NCBI RefSeq assembly: GCF_013409785.1 | Contig: NZ_JACCBV010000001.1 | Location: forward strand, 2,108,001-2,172,000 | Direction: 5' to 3' | DNA from: Microbacterium immunditiarum | GTDB taxonomy: Bacteria > Actinomycetota > Actinomycetes > Actinomycetales > Microbacteriaceae | Length of the DNA: 64,000 nucleotides | Part shown: positions 52,485 through 62,297 of the stretch, in pieces | How positions within the stretch are numbered: position 1 is the stretch's first letter | How the letters are laid out: every line of letters starts with the position of its first letter | Position numbers and translations under genes: made by a program | The notes under the pieces: model-generated | What the model saw: the letters and a program-made list of their open reading frames with translations, nothing else | What the model was told of the DNA's origin: nothing | Database searches by the model: none

Positions 52485-53288
52485 GTGACGCTTCCCTCCA
52501 CCGATGCCCCGATCGTCCGCAGCGACGGCCGCGCGCCCGGCGAGCTGAGGCCCATCACGATCGATCGTGGCTGGAGCGCGCACGCCGAGGGCTCCGCCCT
52601 CATCTCGTTCGGCGGCACGAAGGTGCTGTGCACCGCGTCGTTCACCAACGGCGTGCCCCGGTGGCTCACCGGCAAGGGCAAGGGCTGGGTCACCGCGGAG
52701 TACGCGATGCTCCCGCGCGCGACGAACGAGCGCAACGACCGTGAGGCCGTCAAGGGCCGCATCGGCGGGCGCACGCACGAGATCTCGCGCCTGATCGGCC
52801 GCGCGCTGCGCGCGGTCGTCGACACGAAGGCGCTCGGCGAGAACACGATCGTGATCGACTGCGACGTGCTGCAGGCCGACGGCGGCACGCGCACCGCCGC
52901 GATCACGGGCGCGTACGTCGCCCTGGCCGACGCGATCGAGTGGGGGCGCGAAAAGAAGTTCATCGCCCAGCGATCGACCGTGCTGGTCGACTCGGTCGCG
53001 GCGGTATCGGTCGGGATCATCGACGGCGCACCGATGCTCGACCTCGCCTACGTCGAGGACGTTCGCGCAGAGACCGACATGAACGTCGTGGTGACCGGCC
53101 GCGGGCTGTTCGTCGAGGTGCAGGGCACCGCCGAGGGCGCGCCGTTCGACAAGCGCGAGCTCGACGCGCTGCTCGACCTCGGGGTCGCGGGCTGCGCGTC
53201 GCTGCGCGAGCACCAGCTCGCGGCGCTGGCCGGCGGCGGCGCCGAGGGTGCCGAGAGCAGCACCGAGAGCACCGGGAGCTCCACGTGA
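52485..53288 (+). CDS. rph: Ribonuclease PH
   Basis: A 267-residue phosphorolytic 3'-5' exoribonuclease that trims tRNA 3' ends. [12 protein letters not shown] opens it, [12 protein letters not shown] and [16 protein letters not shown] bind RNA and phosphate, and [18 protein letters not shown] carries the active-site Asp residues. AAGGAG lies 7 nt before GTG 52485. Its stop overlaps the rdgB GTG (GTGA). Confidence 0.95.
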   Translation: MTLPSTDAPIVRSDGRAPGELRPITIDRGWSAHAEGSALISFGGTKVLCTASFTNGVPRWLTGKGKGWVTAEYAMLPRATNERNDREAVKGRIGGRTHEISRLIGRALRAVVDTKALGENTIVIDCDVLQADGGTRTAAITGAYVALADAIEWGREKKFIAQRSTVLVDSVAAVSVGIIDGAPMLDLAYVEDVRAETDMNVVVTGRGLFVEVQGTAEGAPFDKRELDALLDLGVAGCASLREHQLAALAGGGAEGAESSTESTGSST

Positions 53289-53956
53289 CGGCGCACCCGC
53301 ACGAGATGGCGGATGCCGTCGCCGACGTCGCCGCCGAGCCCGAGGCCGCCGAGCTGCGGCAGATCGTGCTCGCGACCCACAACGCGCACAAGGTCGAGGA
53401 GTTCCAGGCGATCGTGGCGGCGACTCGCCCCGACCTGCAGGTCATCGCGTACCACGGACCCGAACCCGTCGAGGACGGCGTGACGTTCGTCGAGAACGCC
53501 CTCATCAAGGCGCGCGCCGCCGCCGCGCACACCGGGCTTCCGGCGCTCGCGGACGACTCGGGCATCTGCGTCGATGTGCTCGGCGGCGCGCCCGGGGTCT
53601 TCTCGGCGTACTGGGCGGGCCATGCGAAGGACGCCGCCGCGAATGTGAGCCTCCTGCTCGACCAGCTCTCCGACATCGGCGACCCGCACCGCACGGCGCA
53701 GTTCGTCTCGACGATCGCCCTCGTGGTGCCCGGAGACGCATCGAGCGAGAGCGTCGTCGAGGGCCGGTGGCCGGGGCGCCTCGCGCACACGCCGGCGGGG
53801 GAGGGCGGATTCGGCTACGACCCGATCTTCCTCCCCGACGGGCAGGAACCGGGCAGTGAGCGCACGGTCGCCGAGATGTCGGCCGCCGAGAAGAACGCGC
53901 AGTCGCACCGCGCCCGCGCCTTCGCCGAGCTGACGCCGCTCCTCGAGCAGCTCTGA
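53285..53956 (+). CDS. rdgB: RdgB/HAM1 non-canonical purine NTP pyrophosphatase
   Basis: A 223-residue enzyme that hydrolyses dITP and XTP to keep deaminated bases out of [46 protein letters not shown] and [11 protein letters not shown] are all family motifs. GTG 53285 overlaps rph; ATG 53306 in the same frame is an alternative and would remove seven residues ahead of the Glu-rich start. Confidence 0.94.
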   Translation: MTAHPHEMADAVADVAAEPEAAELRQIVLATHNAHKVEEFQAIVAATRPDLQVIAYHGPEPVEDGVTFVENALIKARAAAAHTGLPALADDSGICVDVLGGAPGVFSAYWAGHAKDAAANVSLLLDQLSDIGDPHRTAQFVSTIALVVPGDASSESVVEGRWPGRLAHTPAGEGGFGYDPIFLPDGQEPGSERTVAEMSAAEKNAQSHRARAFAELTPLLEQL

Positions 53957-53983
53957 CCTCTCAGAAGGCCCGGCCACTGATAA

Positions 53984-53999
53984 TCGGGATCATTCCCGA
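53984..53999. promoter_or_regulatory. Inverted repeat upstream of the CDF exporter gene
   Basis: TCGGGA-TCAT-TCCCGA is a perfect 6-bp inverted repeat in an AT-richer patch (TGATAATCGGGATCATTC), 49 bp before ATG 54049. It could be a metal-regulator operator or a weak terminator for rdgB; no T-run follows. Confidence 0.4.
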
Positions 54000-54036
54000 C
54001 AGGCTGGATCGCGCCTCTCGAGACGCACGTGCGGCC

Positions 54037-54042
54037 TAGCCT
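54037..54042 (+). promoter_or_regulatory. -10 box (TAGCCT) of leaderless promoter
   Basis: TAGCCT ends 6 nt before ATG 54049. Confidence 0.55.
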
Positions 54043-54048
54043 GGAGGC

Positions 54049-54969
54049 ATGCACGACCACGCGAAGGGCCGGGCACGGGGCATCCGTGGTGCGAGCAATC
54101 GGCGCCTTCTCGCGTTGTCGCTCGCCATCACGTCCGTCGTCATGGTCGTGCAGATCGTGGGCGCGGCTGTGTCGGGATCGCTCGCCCTGCTGGCGGACGC
54201 GGCGCACATGTTCACGGATGCCGCGGCCCTCGTCATCGCGCTCATCGCGAGTACCGTGGCGTCGCGCCCCGCGAACGACCGGCGCACGTTCGGCTACCAG
54301 CGCGCAGAGGTGTTCGGGGCGCTCGCGAACGCCGTGATCCTCATCGTCCTATCGGGCTGGGTCGCGATCGAGGGCGTGCGACGGCTCGTGGAGCCGGGCG
54401 AGGTCGAGGTCGCGGGCGGCCTCATGCTCGTCGTCGCGATCGTCGGTCTCGTCGCGAACGGCGTCGCCCTGTGGCTGCTCGGAGCGGCGCAGCGCACGAG
54501 CATCAACGTGCGGGGCGCGTACCTCGAGGTGATGGGCGACCTCATCGGGTCCGGCGCCGTGATCGTCGCGGCGATCGTGATCGTGACGACGGGTTGGGTG
54601 CAGGCGGATGCCATCGCCTCGCTGTTCATCGCCGCCATGATCGTGCCGCGGGCGATCGGCCTTCTCCGCGAGGTGATGTCGGTGCTCGCGGAGTCGGCGC
54701 CGAAGGGGACGCACGTCGCCGAGATCCGCGATCACATCCTCTCGACGCCCGGCGTCGTCGACGCGCACGACGTGCACGTGTGGCAGCTCACGCGTGGCGC
54801 ACCGGTGTTCACGGCGCACGTCGTCGTCGACGACGAGGCCCTGCGCGATGGACGGGCCGCGGGGATCCTCACGCGCCTGCAGTCGTGCCTCTCGGATCAC
54901 TTCGACGTCGAGCACTCGACGTTCCAGCTCGAACCCGCGGGGCACATCGAGCACGACGCGCACGCTTGA
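54049..54969 (+). CDS. Cation diffusion facilitator (CzcD-type zinc/cobalt exporter)
   Basis: A 306-residue CDF protein with six hydrophobic helices and a cytoplasmic C-terminal domain. The transport site HxxxD is seen in ADAAHMFTDAAAL (helix 2); in helix 5 the corresponding segment is YLEVMGDLIGS, with Glu in place of the usual His, as in some CzcD homologues. DAHDVHVWQLT is in the C-terminal metal-sensing domain. It exports divalent metal against protons. It starts at leaderless ATG 54049. Confidence 0.92.
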   Translation: MHDHAKGRARGIRGASNRRLLALSLAITSVVMVVQIVGAAVSGSLALLADAAHMFTDAAALVIALIASTVASRPANDRRTFGYQRAEVFGALANAVILIVLSGWVAIEGVRRLVEPGEVEVAGGLMLVVAIVGLVANGVALWLLGAAQRTSINVRGAYLEVMGDLIGSGAVIVAAIVIVTTGWVQADAIASLFIAAMIVPRAIGLLREVMSVLAESAPKGTHVAEIRDHILSTPGVVDAHDVHVWQLTRGAPVFTAHVVVDDEALRDGRAAGILTRLQSCLSDHFDVEHSTFQLEPAGHIEHDAHA

Positions 54970-54975
54970 GCGGCG

Positions 54976-57549
54976 CTACTGCAGCGGAAGGTCCTCGCGC
55001 ACGACCTCGTCCGGAGCCTTGTCGGGGCGCAGCCCGCGCCAGCGGGGGTGGCGGAGGATCCCGCCCGGTGTGAACTCGCCGTACTCGACCTCGCCGACAA
55101 GCTCGGGCCTCACCCACAGCGCATCGCGCGCGTCGAGGCGCGGCACGCCGACCAGCGGGTTCTCGTCGGTCCGCAGCGGCGTGAGCTTGTTCATGAGCAT
55201 CCGCAGCGTCGAGTCGCTGAACCCCGAGCCGACACGTCCGGCGTACTGCAGTCCGTCAGGACCGGGGATGCCGAGCAGCAGCGCCCCGAACGTCGAGCTG
55301 CGCCCGCCCTGGCCGGGCCGGATGCCGGCGATCACGACCTCCTGCGTGCGGGTGAGCTTGACCTTGAGCCACGACTCCGACCGCACGCCGCGCAGGTAGC
55401 GCGATGACGGATCCTTGACGACGATGCCCTCGAGCCGCAGCATCCTGCTCGTGTCGAGGGCGACGTCGACGTCGTCGAACACGGGAGGCACTGCGACCGC
55501 GGGGATCACGCGGGACGCGATGCGCTCGAGCTCGTCGCGCCGCTCGCGCAGCGGCAGCCCCGCGAGGTCGTGGCCGTCGATCGCGAGCACATCGAACAGG
55601 TAGTAGCGCACCGGCGTGCGGCGCGCTTCGCGCGAGATGTCTCCCGCGCGCTCGAGGTTCATGCGCGTCTGCAGCAGGGGGAAGCTCGGGCGCCCGTCGG
55701 GCTCGAGCGCGACGAGTTCGCCGTCGACGACGCACGGCTGATCCCCGAAGCCCGCGTCGACCCCGGTGAGCTCGGGATAGCGGTGCGTGATGTCGTTGCC
55801 GCTGCGGGCGAACAGGCGCAAGCGGTGCCCGTCCCAGACGCCGACGGCGCGGATGCCGTCCCACTTCGCCTCCGCCCACGCGGCCTCGCCCCATCGAGCC
55901 GCCGCGCGCTGTGCGACGGCGGGCGTCGCCGCGGTCGCCCGCATCACGCGGTGGGCATCCGTGCCCTCGGGTGCGCGTGGCAGCTTCGTGAGGTCGCGGC
56001 CCGAGGTCTCGGCCGTCGGCGGGTTCGACTCCTTCGGCCGCTCCTCGACCGCCGGCCGCCTCCGCGCAGCGCGCCCGGACCGCGGTCGCGGCTCGTCGGC
56101 CTGATCGCTCGCGACAACGGGTTCGCCGTCCGGTTGGGGCCGGCCGTCGGCATCCGTCTTCATGCGATGAAGGAGCCAGCTCGACTTCTCGCCCTCGCCC
56201 TCGGTGCGGATGAGCGCGAGGCGCACGCGCCCGAGCGGACCGCCGGGCCGGCCCTCGAGCGTCGCGATGATCTCGTCGTCGCGCCACTTCTCGAGGTCGT
56301 AGCGCCCGTCGTCCCAGATCGTGACGCTGCCGCCGCCGTACTCGCCCACGGGGATCGTGCCCTCGAAGGTCGCGTACTCCATCGGGTGGTCCTCGGTCTG
56401 GATCGCGAGGTTGTTCCGCTTGTACGAGTGCGGCACGCCGCGCGGCACGGCCCAGCTCACGAGCACGCCGTCGTGCTCGAGCCGGAAGTCCCAGTGCAGG
56501 GCGGTCGCGTGATGCTCCTGGATGACGAAGACCGGCCTCTCGCTGCCGGGGGTCGCGGGGGCCGCGCCGAGGGGGTTCGCCGGCACGGGCTCGGGTGTGC
56601 GGTCGGCGCTGCGCTTGGCGATGTAGGCGGAGAGGGGTCCTGACTCCGCCTCGCGGCCTCCCGCGTGGAACCCGAGCGGCGCCATGGGATCGCCGATCTC
56701 GTCGATGCGCTCGAGCACCTCGGTGAATTCGAGGTGGCGCAGCTCCGGGTCGTCGAGCTCCTCCCACGTGCGGGGGACCGCGACGGTCGGGTGCGGCCGC
56801 CCGCGCATCGAGTACGGCGCGATCGTCGTCTTCGAGCCGTTGTTCTGGCTCCAGTCGATGAGCACCCTGCCGCGGCGCTCGGTCTTCTTCATGCTGCTCA
56901 CGACGAGGTCGGGGTGGTCGGCCTCGATCGCGCGGGCGAGCTCGTTGGCGAGGGCGGATGCCTGCTCAGTGGTCTGCCGTGGCGGAAGGGCCGCATACAG
57001 GTGGATGCCCTTGCTTCCGCTCGTGACCGGGTACGGCTCCAGGCCCATGCCCTCGAGGATGGCCCGCGCCCACCCGGCGACGACGGCGCACTCCGGCAGC
57101 CCCGTGCCGGGGCCGGGGTCGAGGTCGAGGACGAGACGGTCGGCGAAGCCGCGCCCGCCGTCCGGCGTGAAGCGCCACTGCGGCACGTGCAGCTCCAGGC
57201 TGGCCACCTGCGCGAGGTAGACGAGGGTGGGGACGTCGCCGACGAGGGGATACTCCTTGGGTCCGCCGGAGTGCTCGATCGGCATCCGTCTCACCCAGGA
57301 CGGCGCACCGCGCTCGAGGTCCTTCGCGAAGAAGACCATGCCGGGGTCGTCGGCCGTGCCGACGCCGTCGGGCCACCGCTTGCGCGTCACGGGGCGCCCG
57401 ACGATGTGCGGGATCATGACCTCGCCGATGCGCGTGTAGTAGTCGATGACCTCGCCCTTGGTCGTGCCCGTTTGGGGGTAGAGCACCTTGTCGAGGTTCG
57501 TGAGCCGCACGCGGCGACCGCCGATCGTGACGAGCTGCGGAGCGCTCAC
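54976..57549 (-). CDS. ligD: NHEJ DNA ligase D, order POL-PE-LIG
   Basis: An 857-residue three-domain repair enzyme. The polymerase/primase domain (about 1-300) has LVLDLDPGPG and TSGSKGIHLYAAL. The 3'-phosphoesterase (about 345-500) has HHATALHWDFRLEHDG and VGEYGGGSVTIWDDG. The ATP-dependent ligase (about 580-857) has the adenylation motif AEAKWDGIRAVG, VVDGELVAL, LEGIVVKDP and SWLKVKL. This is the mycobacterial domain order. With Ku it fills and seals double-strand breaks. GTG 57549 overlaps the stop of the upstream P-type ATPase (GTGA). Confidence 0.95.
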   Translation of the reverse strand: MSAPQLVTIGGRRVRLTNLDKVLYPQTGTTKGEVIDYYTRIGEVMIPHIVGRPVTRKRWPDGVGTADDPGMVFFAKDLERGAPSWVRRMPIEHSGGPKEYPLVGDVPTLVYLAQVASLELHVPQWRFTPDGGRGFADRLVLDLDPGPGTGLPECAVVAGWARAILEGMGLEPYPVTSGSKGIHLYAALPPRQTTEQASALANELARAIEADHPDLVVSSMKKTERRGRVLIDWSQNNGSKTTIAPYSMRGRPHPTVAVPRTWEELDDPELRHLEFTEVLERIDEIGDPMAPLGFHAGGREAESGPLSAYIAKRSADRTPEPVPANPLGAAPATPGSERPVFVIQEHHATALHWDFRLEHDGVLVSWAVPRGVPHSYKRNNLAIQTEDHPMEYATFEGTIPVGEYGGGSVTIWDDGRYDLEKWRDDEIIATLEGRPGGPLGRVRLALIRTEGEGEKSSWLLHRMKTDADGRPQPDGEPVVASDQADEPRPRSGRAARRRPAVEERPKESNPPTAETSGRDLTKLPRAPEGTDAHRVMRATAATPAVAQRAAARWGEAAWAEAKWDGIRAVGVWDGHRLRLFARSGNDITHRYPELTGVDAGFGDQPCVVDGELVALEPDGRPSFPLLQTRMNLERAGDISREARRTPVRYYLFDVLAIDGHDLAGLPLRERRDELERIASRVIPAVAVPPVFDDVDVALDTSRMLRLEGIVVKDPSSRYLRGVRSESWLKVKLTRTQEVVIAGIRPGQGGRSSTFGALLLGIPGPDGLQYAGRVGSGFSDSTLRMLMNKLTPLRTDENPLVGVPRLDARDALWVRPELVGEVEYGEFTPGGILRHPRWRGLRPDKAPDEVVREDLPLQ

Positions 57550-60377
57550 CGTGCGGCGATCCCGTCCGGGTCGAGGCGGGAGGCGCGCGCCCGAACGATC
57601 GCCTTGCGCACCTCTTCCACCCAGATCACGAGGGAGGCGAGCCCGATGCTCACCGCCCAGTGGATCGGCTCGAGCGCGGTCGTGCCGAACGCGACCTGCA
57701 GGAACGGGACGTAGACGACGGCGATCTGAAGTACGACCGCGAGGGCGAACGATCCCCACAGCACCCGGTTGCGCAAGAGGCCTCTCACGACGCTCGCGCG
57801 GGCGGAACGCGCGTTGAACGCCGTGAGCAGCGCGGCGAGCACCAAGGTGGTGAAGCCCGCGGTGCGCGCCGTCTCGAACGTGTCGACACCGCCGGGCACG
57901 ATGCCGCCCGGCAGGAAGATGTCCATCGTCAGCAGTGTCGCGATCGACATCGTGAGACCCGTCGTCGCGATGATCGCCCACATCGCGCCGTCGATCGCAC
58001 GGTCGCCCGCGCCGCGCGGCGGCCTGGCCATGACGTCGTCGACCTCGGGATCGACGCCCATCGCGAGGGCGGGAGCGGAATCGGTGACGAGGTTCGTCCA
58101 CAGGATCTGGGTCGCCAGCAGCGGCAGCACGACGGCTTCGGGGCTGGCCTGCGTGAACCCGAGCACGCCCGCGAAGACGACGCCGAAGAACACGGTGAGC
58201 ACCTCGCCCGCGTTCGAGCTGAGCAGATAGCGCAGGAACTTGCGGATGTTGTCGAAGATGACGCGCCCCTCGCGCACGGCGGCGACGATCGTGGCGAAGT
58301 TGTCGTCCGTGAGCACCATGCGCGCCGCCTCCTTCGTCACCTCCGTCCCCGCGATGCCCATGGCGATGCCGATGTCGGCGGACTTGAGCGCGGGCGCGTC
58401 GTTGACGCCGTCACCGGTCATCGCGACGATCTGCCCGCGCTCCTGCAGCGCGTCGACGATGCGCAGCTTGTGCTCCGGGGCGACGCGGGCGAACACGGGC
58501 GTCGCGGCGACGATGTCGCGCAGCCGCGCGTCGTCGGCGCTCTCCAGCTCGGCGCCGCTCACGACGGGGTCGGCCTCGCTCGCGAGCCCGAGGTCGCGGG
58601 CGATCCGTGCGGCGGTGGCCGGGTGATCGCCGGTGATCATGATGACCCGGATGCCGGCGCGATGCGCCTCCTCGATCGCCCTCGCCGCCTCGGGGCGGGG
58701 CGGGTCGATGATGCCGACCGTGCCGACGTACACGAGGTCCTGCTCGTGCGACTCGTCGAACGCGGCACCCTCGGTCGCCTCGACCTCCTCCGGCGCGATC
58801 CGGTACGCGACGCCGAGCGTGCGGTAGGCCTGAGCCGAGAGCGTCTCGACCGCCTCCAGCGCCCGCCGCCGTCCGTCGTCGTCGAGCGGCACGATCTCAT
58901 CGCCGATCCGCTGATCGGTGCAGCGCGCGAGCAGCACGTCCGGCGCGCCCTTGCTGAAGACGAAGACGGGTCCGCCCGCCTCGCGGTGGGCGGTCGACAT
59001 CATCTTGCGCTCCGAGCTGAAGGGCACCTCGCCGATGCGACCGAATCGCCGCGGTGACGGGCGCTCGCTGTCGAGCCGGTGCGCCGCGAGCAGGAACGCG
59101 GTCTCGGTGGGGTCGCCTTCGACCTGGATCTCCCCGCCCTCGTCGACGAGCCGCGCGTCGTTCGCGAGGGCCCCCACGCGAAGGGTTACCTCCGCCTCAC
59201 GCAGGGCGGCACCCGTGGCGCCGCCTTCCGCGTCGAGGTCGCGGAAGGCGGTCGACGAGACATCCGTCTCGCCCGACGCGGTGACGACCCGCTCGATCCG
59301 CATCCGGTTCGTCGTGAGGGTGCCGGTCTTGTCGGTGCAGATCACGGATGCCGAGCCCAGCGACTCGACGCTCGAGAGGCTCTTGACGATCGCGTTGCGC
59401 TTCGCCATGCGCTGCACGCCGAGGGCGAGCACGATCGACAGCAGGGCGGGCAGACCCTCGGGAACGGCCGCGACCGCGAGCGAGACGCCGAGCAGCAGCA
59501 CCGTGACGAGGTCGGCGGGCGACGTGATGCCCTGCACGAGCGTGATCGTGATCATCACGACGATCGCGATCGAGATCACGATGATGCTCAGCGTGCGGCC
59601 CAGTCGCGAGACTTCGCGCTGGAGCGGCGTCGCCTCGGCCTTCGTCTCGGCGAGGAGGTCCGCGATGGCACCGGTCTCGGTGCTCATGCCGGTGGCTGTG
59701 ATGATCGCACGGGCGTTCCCACGGGTGACAGCGGTGCCGGCGAACACCATGTTCGCGCGGTCGCCGAGCGGCAGGAGCGCGGGCAGGATCGCGGCATCCT
59801 TCTCGACGGGGGCGCTCTCGCCGGTGAGCGAGGACTCCATCGTGTGAAGCGAGTGGCTCGTGAGCACGCGCGCGTCCGCGCCGACGCGATCGCCCTCCGC
59901 GAGAAGGAGGATGTCGCCCGGGACGAGGTCGGCGCTCGACGCGGACCGGATGCGCCCGTCTCGCAGCACAGTCGACTGGGCACGGGTGAGCGAGGCGAGC
60001 GCGGCGACCGCACGGTCGGCTCGCGCCTCCTGAGCGAGCCCGATGATCGAGTTCAGCACGATGATCGCGCCGATCACGATCGCGTCGATCGGGACGGGGT
60101 CCTCGCCCTCGAGGAGCCACGCGGCCACCGACACCCCGGCGGCCACAAGCAGCAGGATGATCAGCGGATCGGCGAACTGCGCGAGCGCGCGCTTCCACAG
60201 CGGCTTGCGCGTCGCGGCGCGCAGCTCGTTCGGACCGTACTCCGCCAGGCGCCGCTCGGCCTCCGCTTCGCTCAGTCCGGACTCGGGGTCGGTGCCGAGC
60301 TGGCCGGCGACGTCCCGTGCATCGCGCGTCGACGGATGCCCGGTCGCCAGCGGGGTCGAGCTTTCCGGTATCGCCAT
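57546..60377 (-). CDS. Cation-translocating P-type ATPase (P2/Ca-ATPase-like), coupled to ligD
   Basis: A 943-residue P-type pump. It has an N-terminal cation-ATPase domain, TGESAPVEKD in the actuator, AVPEGLPALL in helix 4, the phosphorylated Asp in CTDKTGTLT, MITGDHPATA and GDGVNDAPALKSADIGIAM. About ten transmembrane helices; the last ones include LVTDSAPALAMGVDP. The pattern fits calcium or other divalent cation pumps such as mycobacterial CtpF. ATG 60377 is preceded by GGAGG 10 nt upstream. Its stop overlaps ligD, and it diverges from ku. Confidence 0.92.
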   Translation of the reverse strand: MAIPESSTPLATGHPSTRDARDVAGQLGTDPESGLSEAEAERRLAEYGPNELRAATRKPLWKRALAQFADPLIILLLVAAGVSVAAWLLEGEDPVPIDAIVIGAIIVLNSIIGLAQEARADRAVAALASLTRAQSTVLRDGRIRSASSADLVPGDILLLAEGDRVGADARVLTSHSLHTMESSLTGESAPVEKDAAILPALLPLGDRANMVFAGTAVTRGNARAIITATGMSTETGAIADLLAETKAEATPLQREVSRLGRTLSIIVISIAIVVMITITLVQGITSPADLVTVLLLGVSLAVAAVPEGLPALLSIVLALGVQRMAKRNAIVKSLSSVESLGSASVICTDKTGTLTTNRMRIERVVTASGETDVSSTAFRDLDAEGGATGAALREAEVTLRVGALANDARLVDEGGEIQVEGDPTETAFLLAAHRLDSERPSPRRFGRIGEVPFSSERKMMSTAHREAGGPVFVFSKGAPDVLLARCTDQRIGDEIVPLDDDGRRRALEAVETLSAQAYRTLGVAYRIAPEEVEATEGAAFDESHEQDLVYVGTVGIIDPPRPEAARAIEEAHRAGIRVIMITGDHPATAARIARDLGLASEADPVVSGAELESADDARLRDIVAATPVFARVAPEHKLRIVDALQERGQIVAMTGDGVNDAPALKSADIGIAMGIAGTEVTKEAARMVLTDDNFATIVAAVREGRVIFDNIRKFLRYLLSSNAGEVLTVFFGVVFAGVLGFTQASPEAVVLPLLATQILWTNLVTDSAPALAMGVDPEVDDVMARPPRGAGDRAIDGAMWAIIATTGLTMSIATLLTMDIFLPGGIVPGGVDTFETARTAGFTTLVLAALLTAFNARSARASVVRGLLRNRVLWGSFALAVVLQIAVVYVPFLQVAFGTTALEPIHWAVSIGLASLVIWVEEVRKAIVRARASRLDPDGIAAR

Positions 60378-60477
60378 GTTCTCATCCTCCCGGGCGGCCG
60401 TCGGCGCGGGCAAGGAGGCGGAGGCAAGCGCCGTGATTCACGAATGCAAGCCCTAGCCGTGAAGCCTGTGACCGGTG

Positions 60478-60483
60478 TGTACT
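60478..60483 (+). promoter_or_regulatory. -10 box (TGTACT) of leaderless ku promoter
   Basis: TGTACT ends 6 nt before ATG 60490. It is a slightly off-consensus box but has the usual spacing and fixes the Ku start. Confidence 0.45.
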
Positions 60484-60489
60484 GGTGGG

Positions 60490-61431
60490 ATGAGGGCGAT
60501 CTGGAAGGGCGCGCTGACCTTCGGCCTGGTGAACGTGCCGGTGAAGGTCTATTCGGCGACCGAAGACCATGACGTGCCGCTGCATCAGGTGCACGCCAAG
60601 GACGGCGGGCGCATCCGGTATCAGCGCATCTGCGAGATCGACGGCGAGGTCGTGCCGTATCAGGACATCGACAAGGCCTATGACGACGGCGAGCGGACGG
60701 TGATCCTCACGAAGGAGGACCTCGCGTCGCTGCCCGCCGAGCGCAGCCGCGAGATCGACGTCGTCGAGTTCGTGCCGACGGAGCAGGTCGATCTGCTGAC
60801 GCTCGACCGCGCGTACTACCTCGAGCCTGACTCCGCATCGCCGAAGGCGTACGTCCTGCTGCGAAAGACGCTCGAGCAGACCGACCGCACCGCGATCGTG
60901 CGGTTCTCGCTTCGTCAGAAGACGCGGCTCGCGGCGCTGCGCGTGCGAGGAGACGTACTCGTGCTGCAGACGCTCCTGTGGTCGGACGAGGTGCGCGAGG
61001 CGTCGTTCCCTTCGCTCGACGAACCGGTGCGCATCTCGGCGAAGGAGCTGGAGCTCTCGTCGGCGCTCGTCGAGAGCTTCGCGAGCGACTTCGAGCCATC
61101 GGAGTTCGAGGACGAGTACCAGGCCGAGCTGCGCACGCTCATCCAGGCGAAGCTCGAGAAGGGCGACGCGGTCGACACGACCGAGACGTTCGGCGAGCAG
61201 GAGGAAGAGACCGGCGGCGAGGTCATCGACCTCATGGCGGCGCTGCGGGCGAGCATCGAGAAGTCGCGCGAGGCGCGCGGCGAGTCGAAGGGCGGATCGA
61301 CCTCGGATGCCGCGTCCAAGGGCCCCTCGAAGAAGTCGGCGACGTCGAGCACGCCGGCCGCGAAGAAGGCTCCCGCGAAGAAGTCCGAGTCGAAGTCGGA
61401 GGCCAAGAAGAAGACCGCGAAGGCGTCTTGA
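60490..61431 (+). CDS. ku: NHEJ end-binding protein Ku
   Basis: A 313-residue bacterial Ku. MRAIWKGALTFGLVNVPV is the canonical N-terminus, so ATG 60490 is used rather than the codon at 60475. The core continues through the YYLEPDSASPKAYVLL-type strand and EEETGGEVIDLMAAL near residue 245. The last 60 residues are a Lys/Ala/Ser tail (KKAPAKKSESKSEAKKK), the DNA-binding extension of many actinobacterial Ku proteins. It binds broken ends and recruits LigD, encoded divergently. Confidence 0.96.
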   Translation: MRAIWKGALTFGLVNVPVKVYSATEDHDVPLHQVHAKDGGRIRYQRICEIDGEVVPYQDIDKAYDDGERTVILTKEDLASLPAERSREIDVVEFVPTEQVDLLTLDRAYYLEPDSASPKAYVLLRKTLEQTDRTAIVRFSLRQKTRLAALRVRGDVLVLQTLLWSDEVREASFPSLDEPVRISAKELELSSALVESFASDFEPSEFEDEYQAELRTLIQAKLEKGDAVDTTETFGEQEEETGGEVIDLMAALRASIEKSREARGESKGGSTSDAASKGPSKKSATSSTPAAKKAPAKKSESKSEAKKKTAKAS

Positions 61432-61462
61432 TGACGGGTGCCGCGGACGCGGCATCCGGTTC

Positions 61463-62239
61463 TCAGGCCTTGTGGTCGTCGTCGGGGTGCTCGGGCCCGC
61501 GCTCGAACACCTCCGGGTCGAGCACGAGCTCGCGCGCCTCTTCATGGTCGGTGACGACGTCTTCGCCCGCGGCAGCGGCCTTCTTGGCCTTGCTGCGCTC
61601 GCGGAAGTAGTGCCACAGCGTGATGAGCGCGGTGCCGCCGACCGCGAGCAGGAGGATGAGGTCGATGTACTCCTCCACGAACCACGCGACCGGCGGGATG
61701 AAGCCGATGAGGTAGCCGAACATCGTGAGGCCGAAGCCCCAGACGACGGCGCCGATGAAGTTGTAGAGGGTGTACTTCCACTTGTTCATGTGGCCGACGC
61801 CGGCGGCGACGGGGGCGAAGGTGCGGACGATCGGCACGAAGCGGGCGAGGATGATCGTGAGCCCGCCGAAGCGCTCGAAGAACGCGTTCGTGCGTTCGAC
61901 GTTTTTGACGCTGAAGAGGCCTGATTCCTTCTTCTCGAACACCGCGGGGCCGCCCTTGTGCCCGATGTAGTACCCGACTTCACCGCCGATGAAGGCGGCG
62001 AGGCCGATGAGGAGCGCGACCCACCACACGCTGATGCCGAAGACGCCGTTGGCGGCGTAGTCCTGCGGGTGCGACAGGAGGCCCGAGATGACGAGCAGCG
62101 TGTCACCCGGCAGCAGGAAGCCGACGAGCAGGCCGGTCTCGGCGAACACGATGAAGCACACGACGACGAGTGCCCATGGGCCCGCCCAATCGATGATCGC
62201 AGCGGGGTCGAGCCAAGGAATGAGGGCTGCCTGGTGCAA
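61463..62239 (-). CDS. DedA family membrane protein
   Basis: A 258-residue polytopic protein of the DedA/SNARE-associated family, probable phospholipid flippase or proton-dependent transporter. ETGLLVGFLLPGDTLL and FERFGGLTIILARFVPIVRT are the two conserved re-entrant/arginine segments. The tail is acidic. TTG 62239 is taken as start; a longer GTG at 62293 is possible but begins only 5 nt from tRNA-Leu and adds a Pro-rich stretch. Neither has a clear ribosome site. Confidence 0.88.
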   Translation of the reverse strand: MHQAALIPWLDPAAIIDWAGPWALVVVCFIVFAETGLLVGFLLPGDTLLVISGLLSHPQDYAANGVFGISVWWVALLIGLAAFIGGEVGYYIGHKGGPAVFEKKESGLFSVKNVERTNAFFERFGGLTIILARFVPIVRTFAPVAAGVGHMNKWKYTLYNFIGAVVWGFGLTMFGYLIGFIPPVAWFVEEYIDLILLLAVGGTALITLWHYFRERSKAKKAAAAGEDVVTDHEEARELVLDPEVFERGPEHPDDDHKA

Positions 62240-62297
62240 GAGGGGGTTCCCGTCGGTCGGATCGGTCGGCGGCGGATGCGGCGATGAGCGCACCTCG

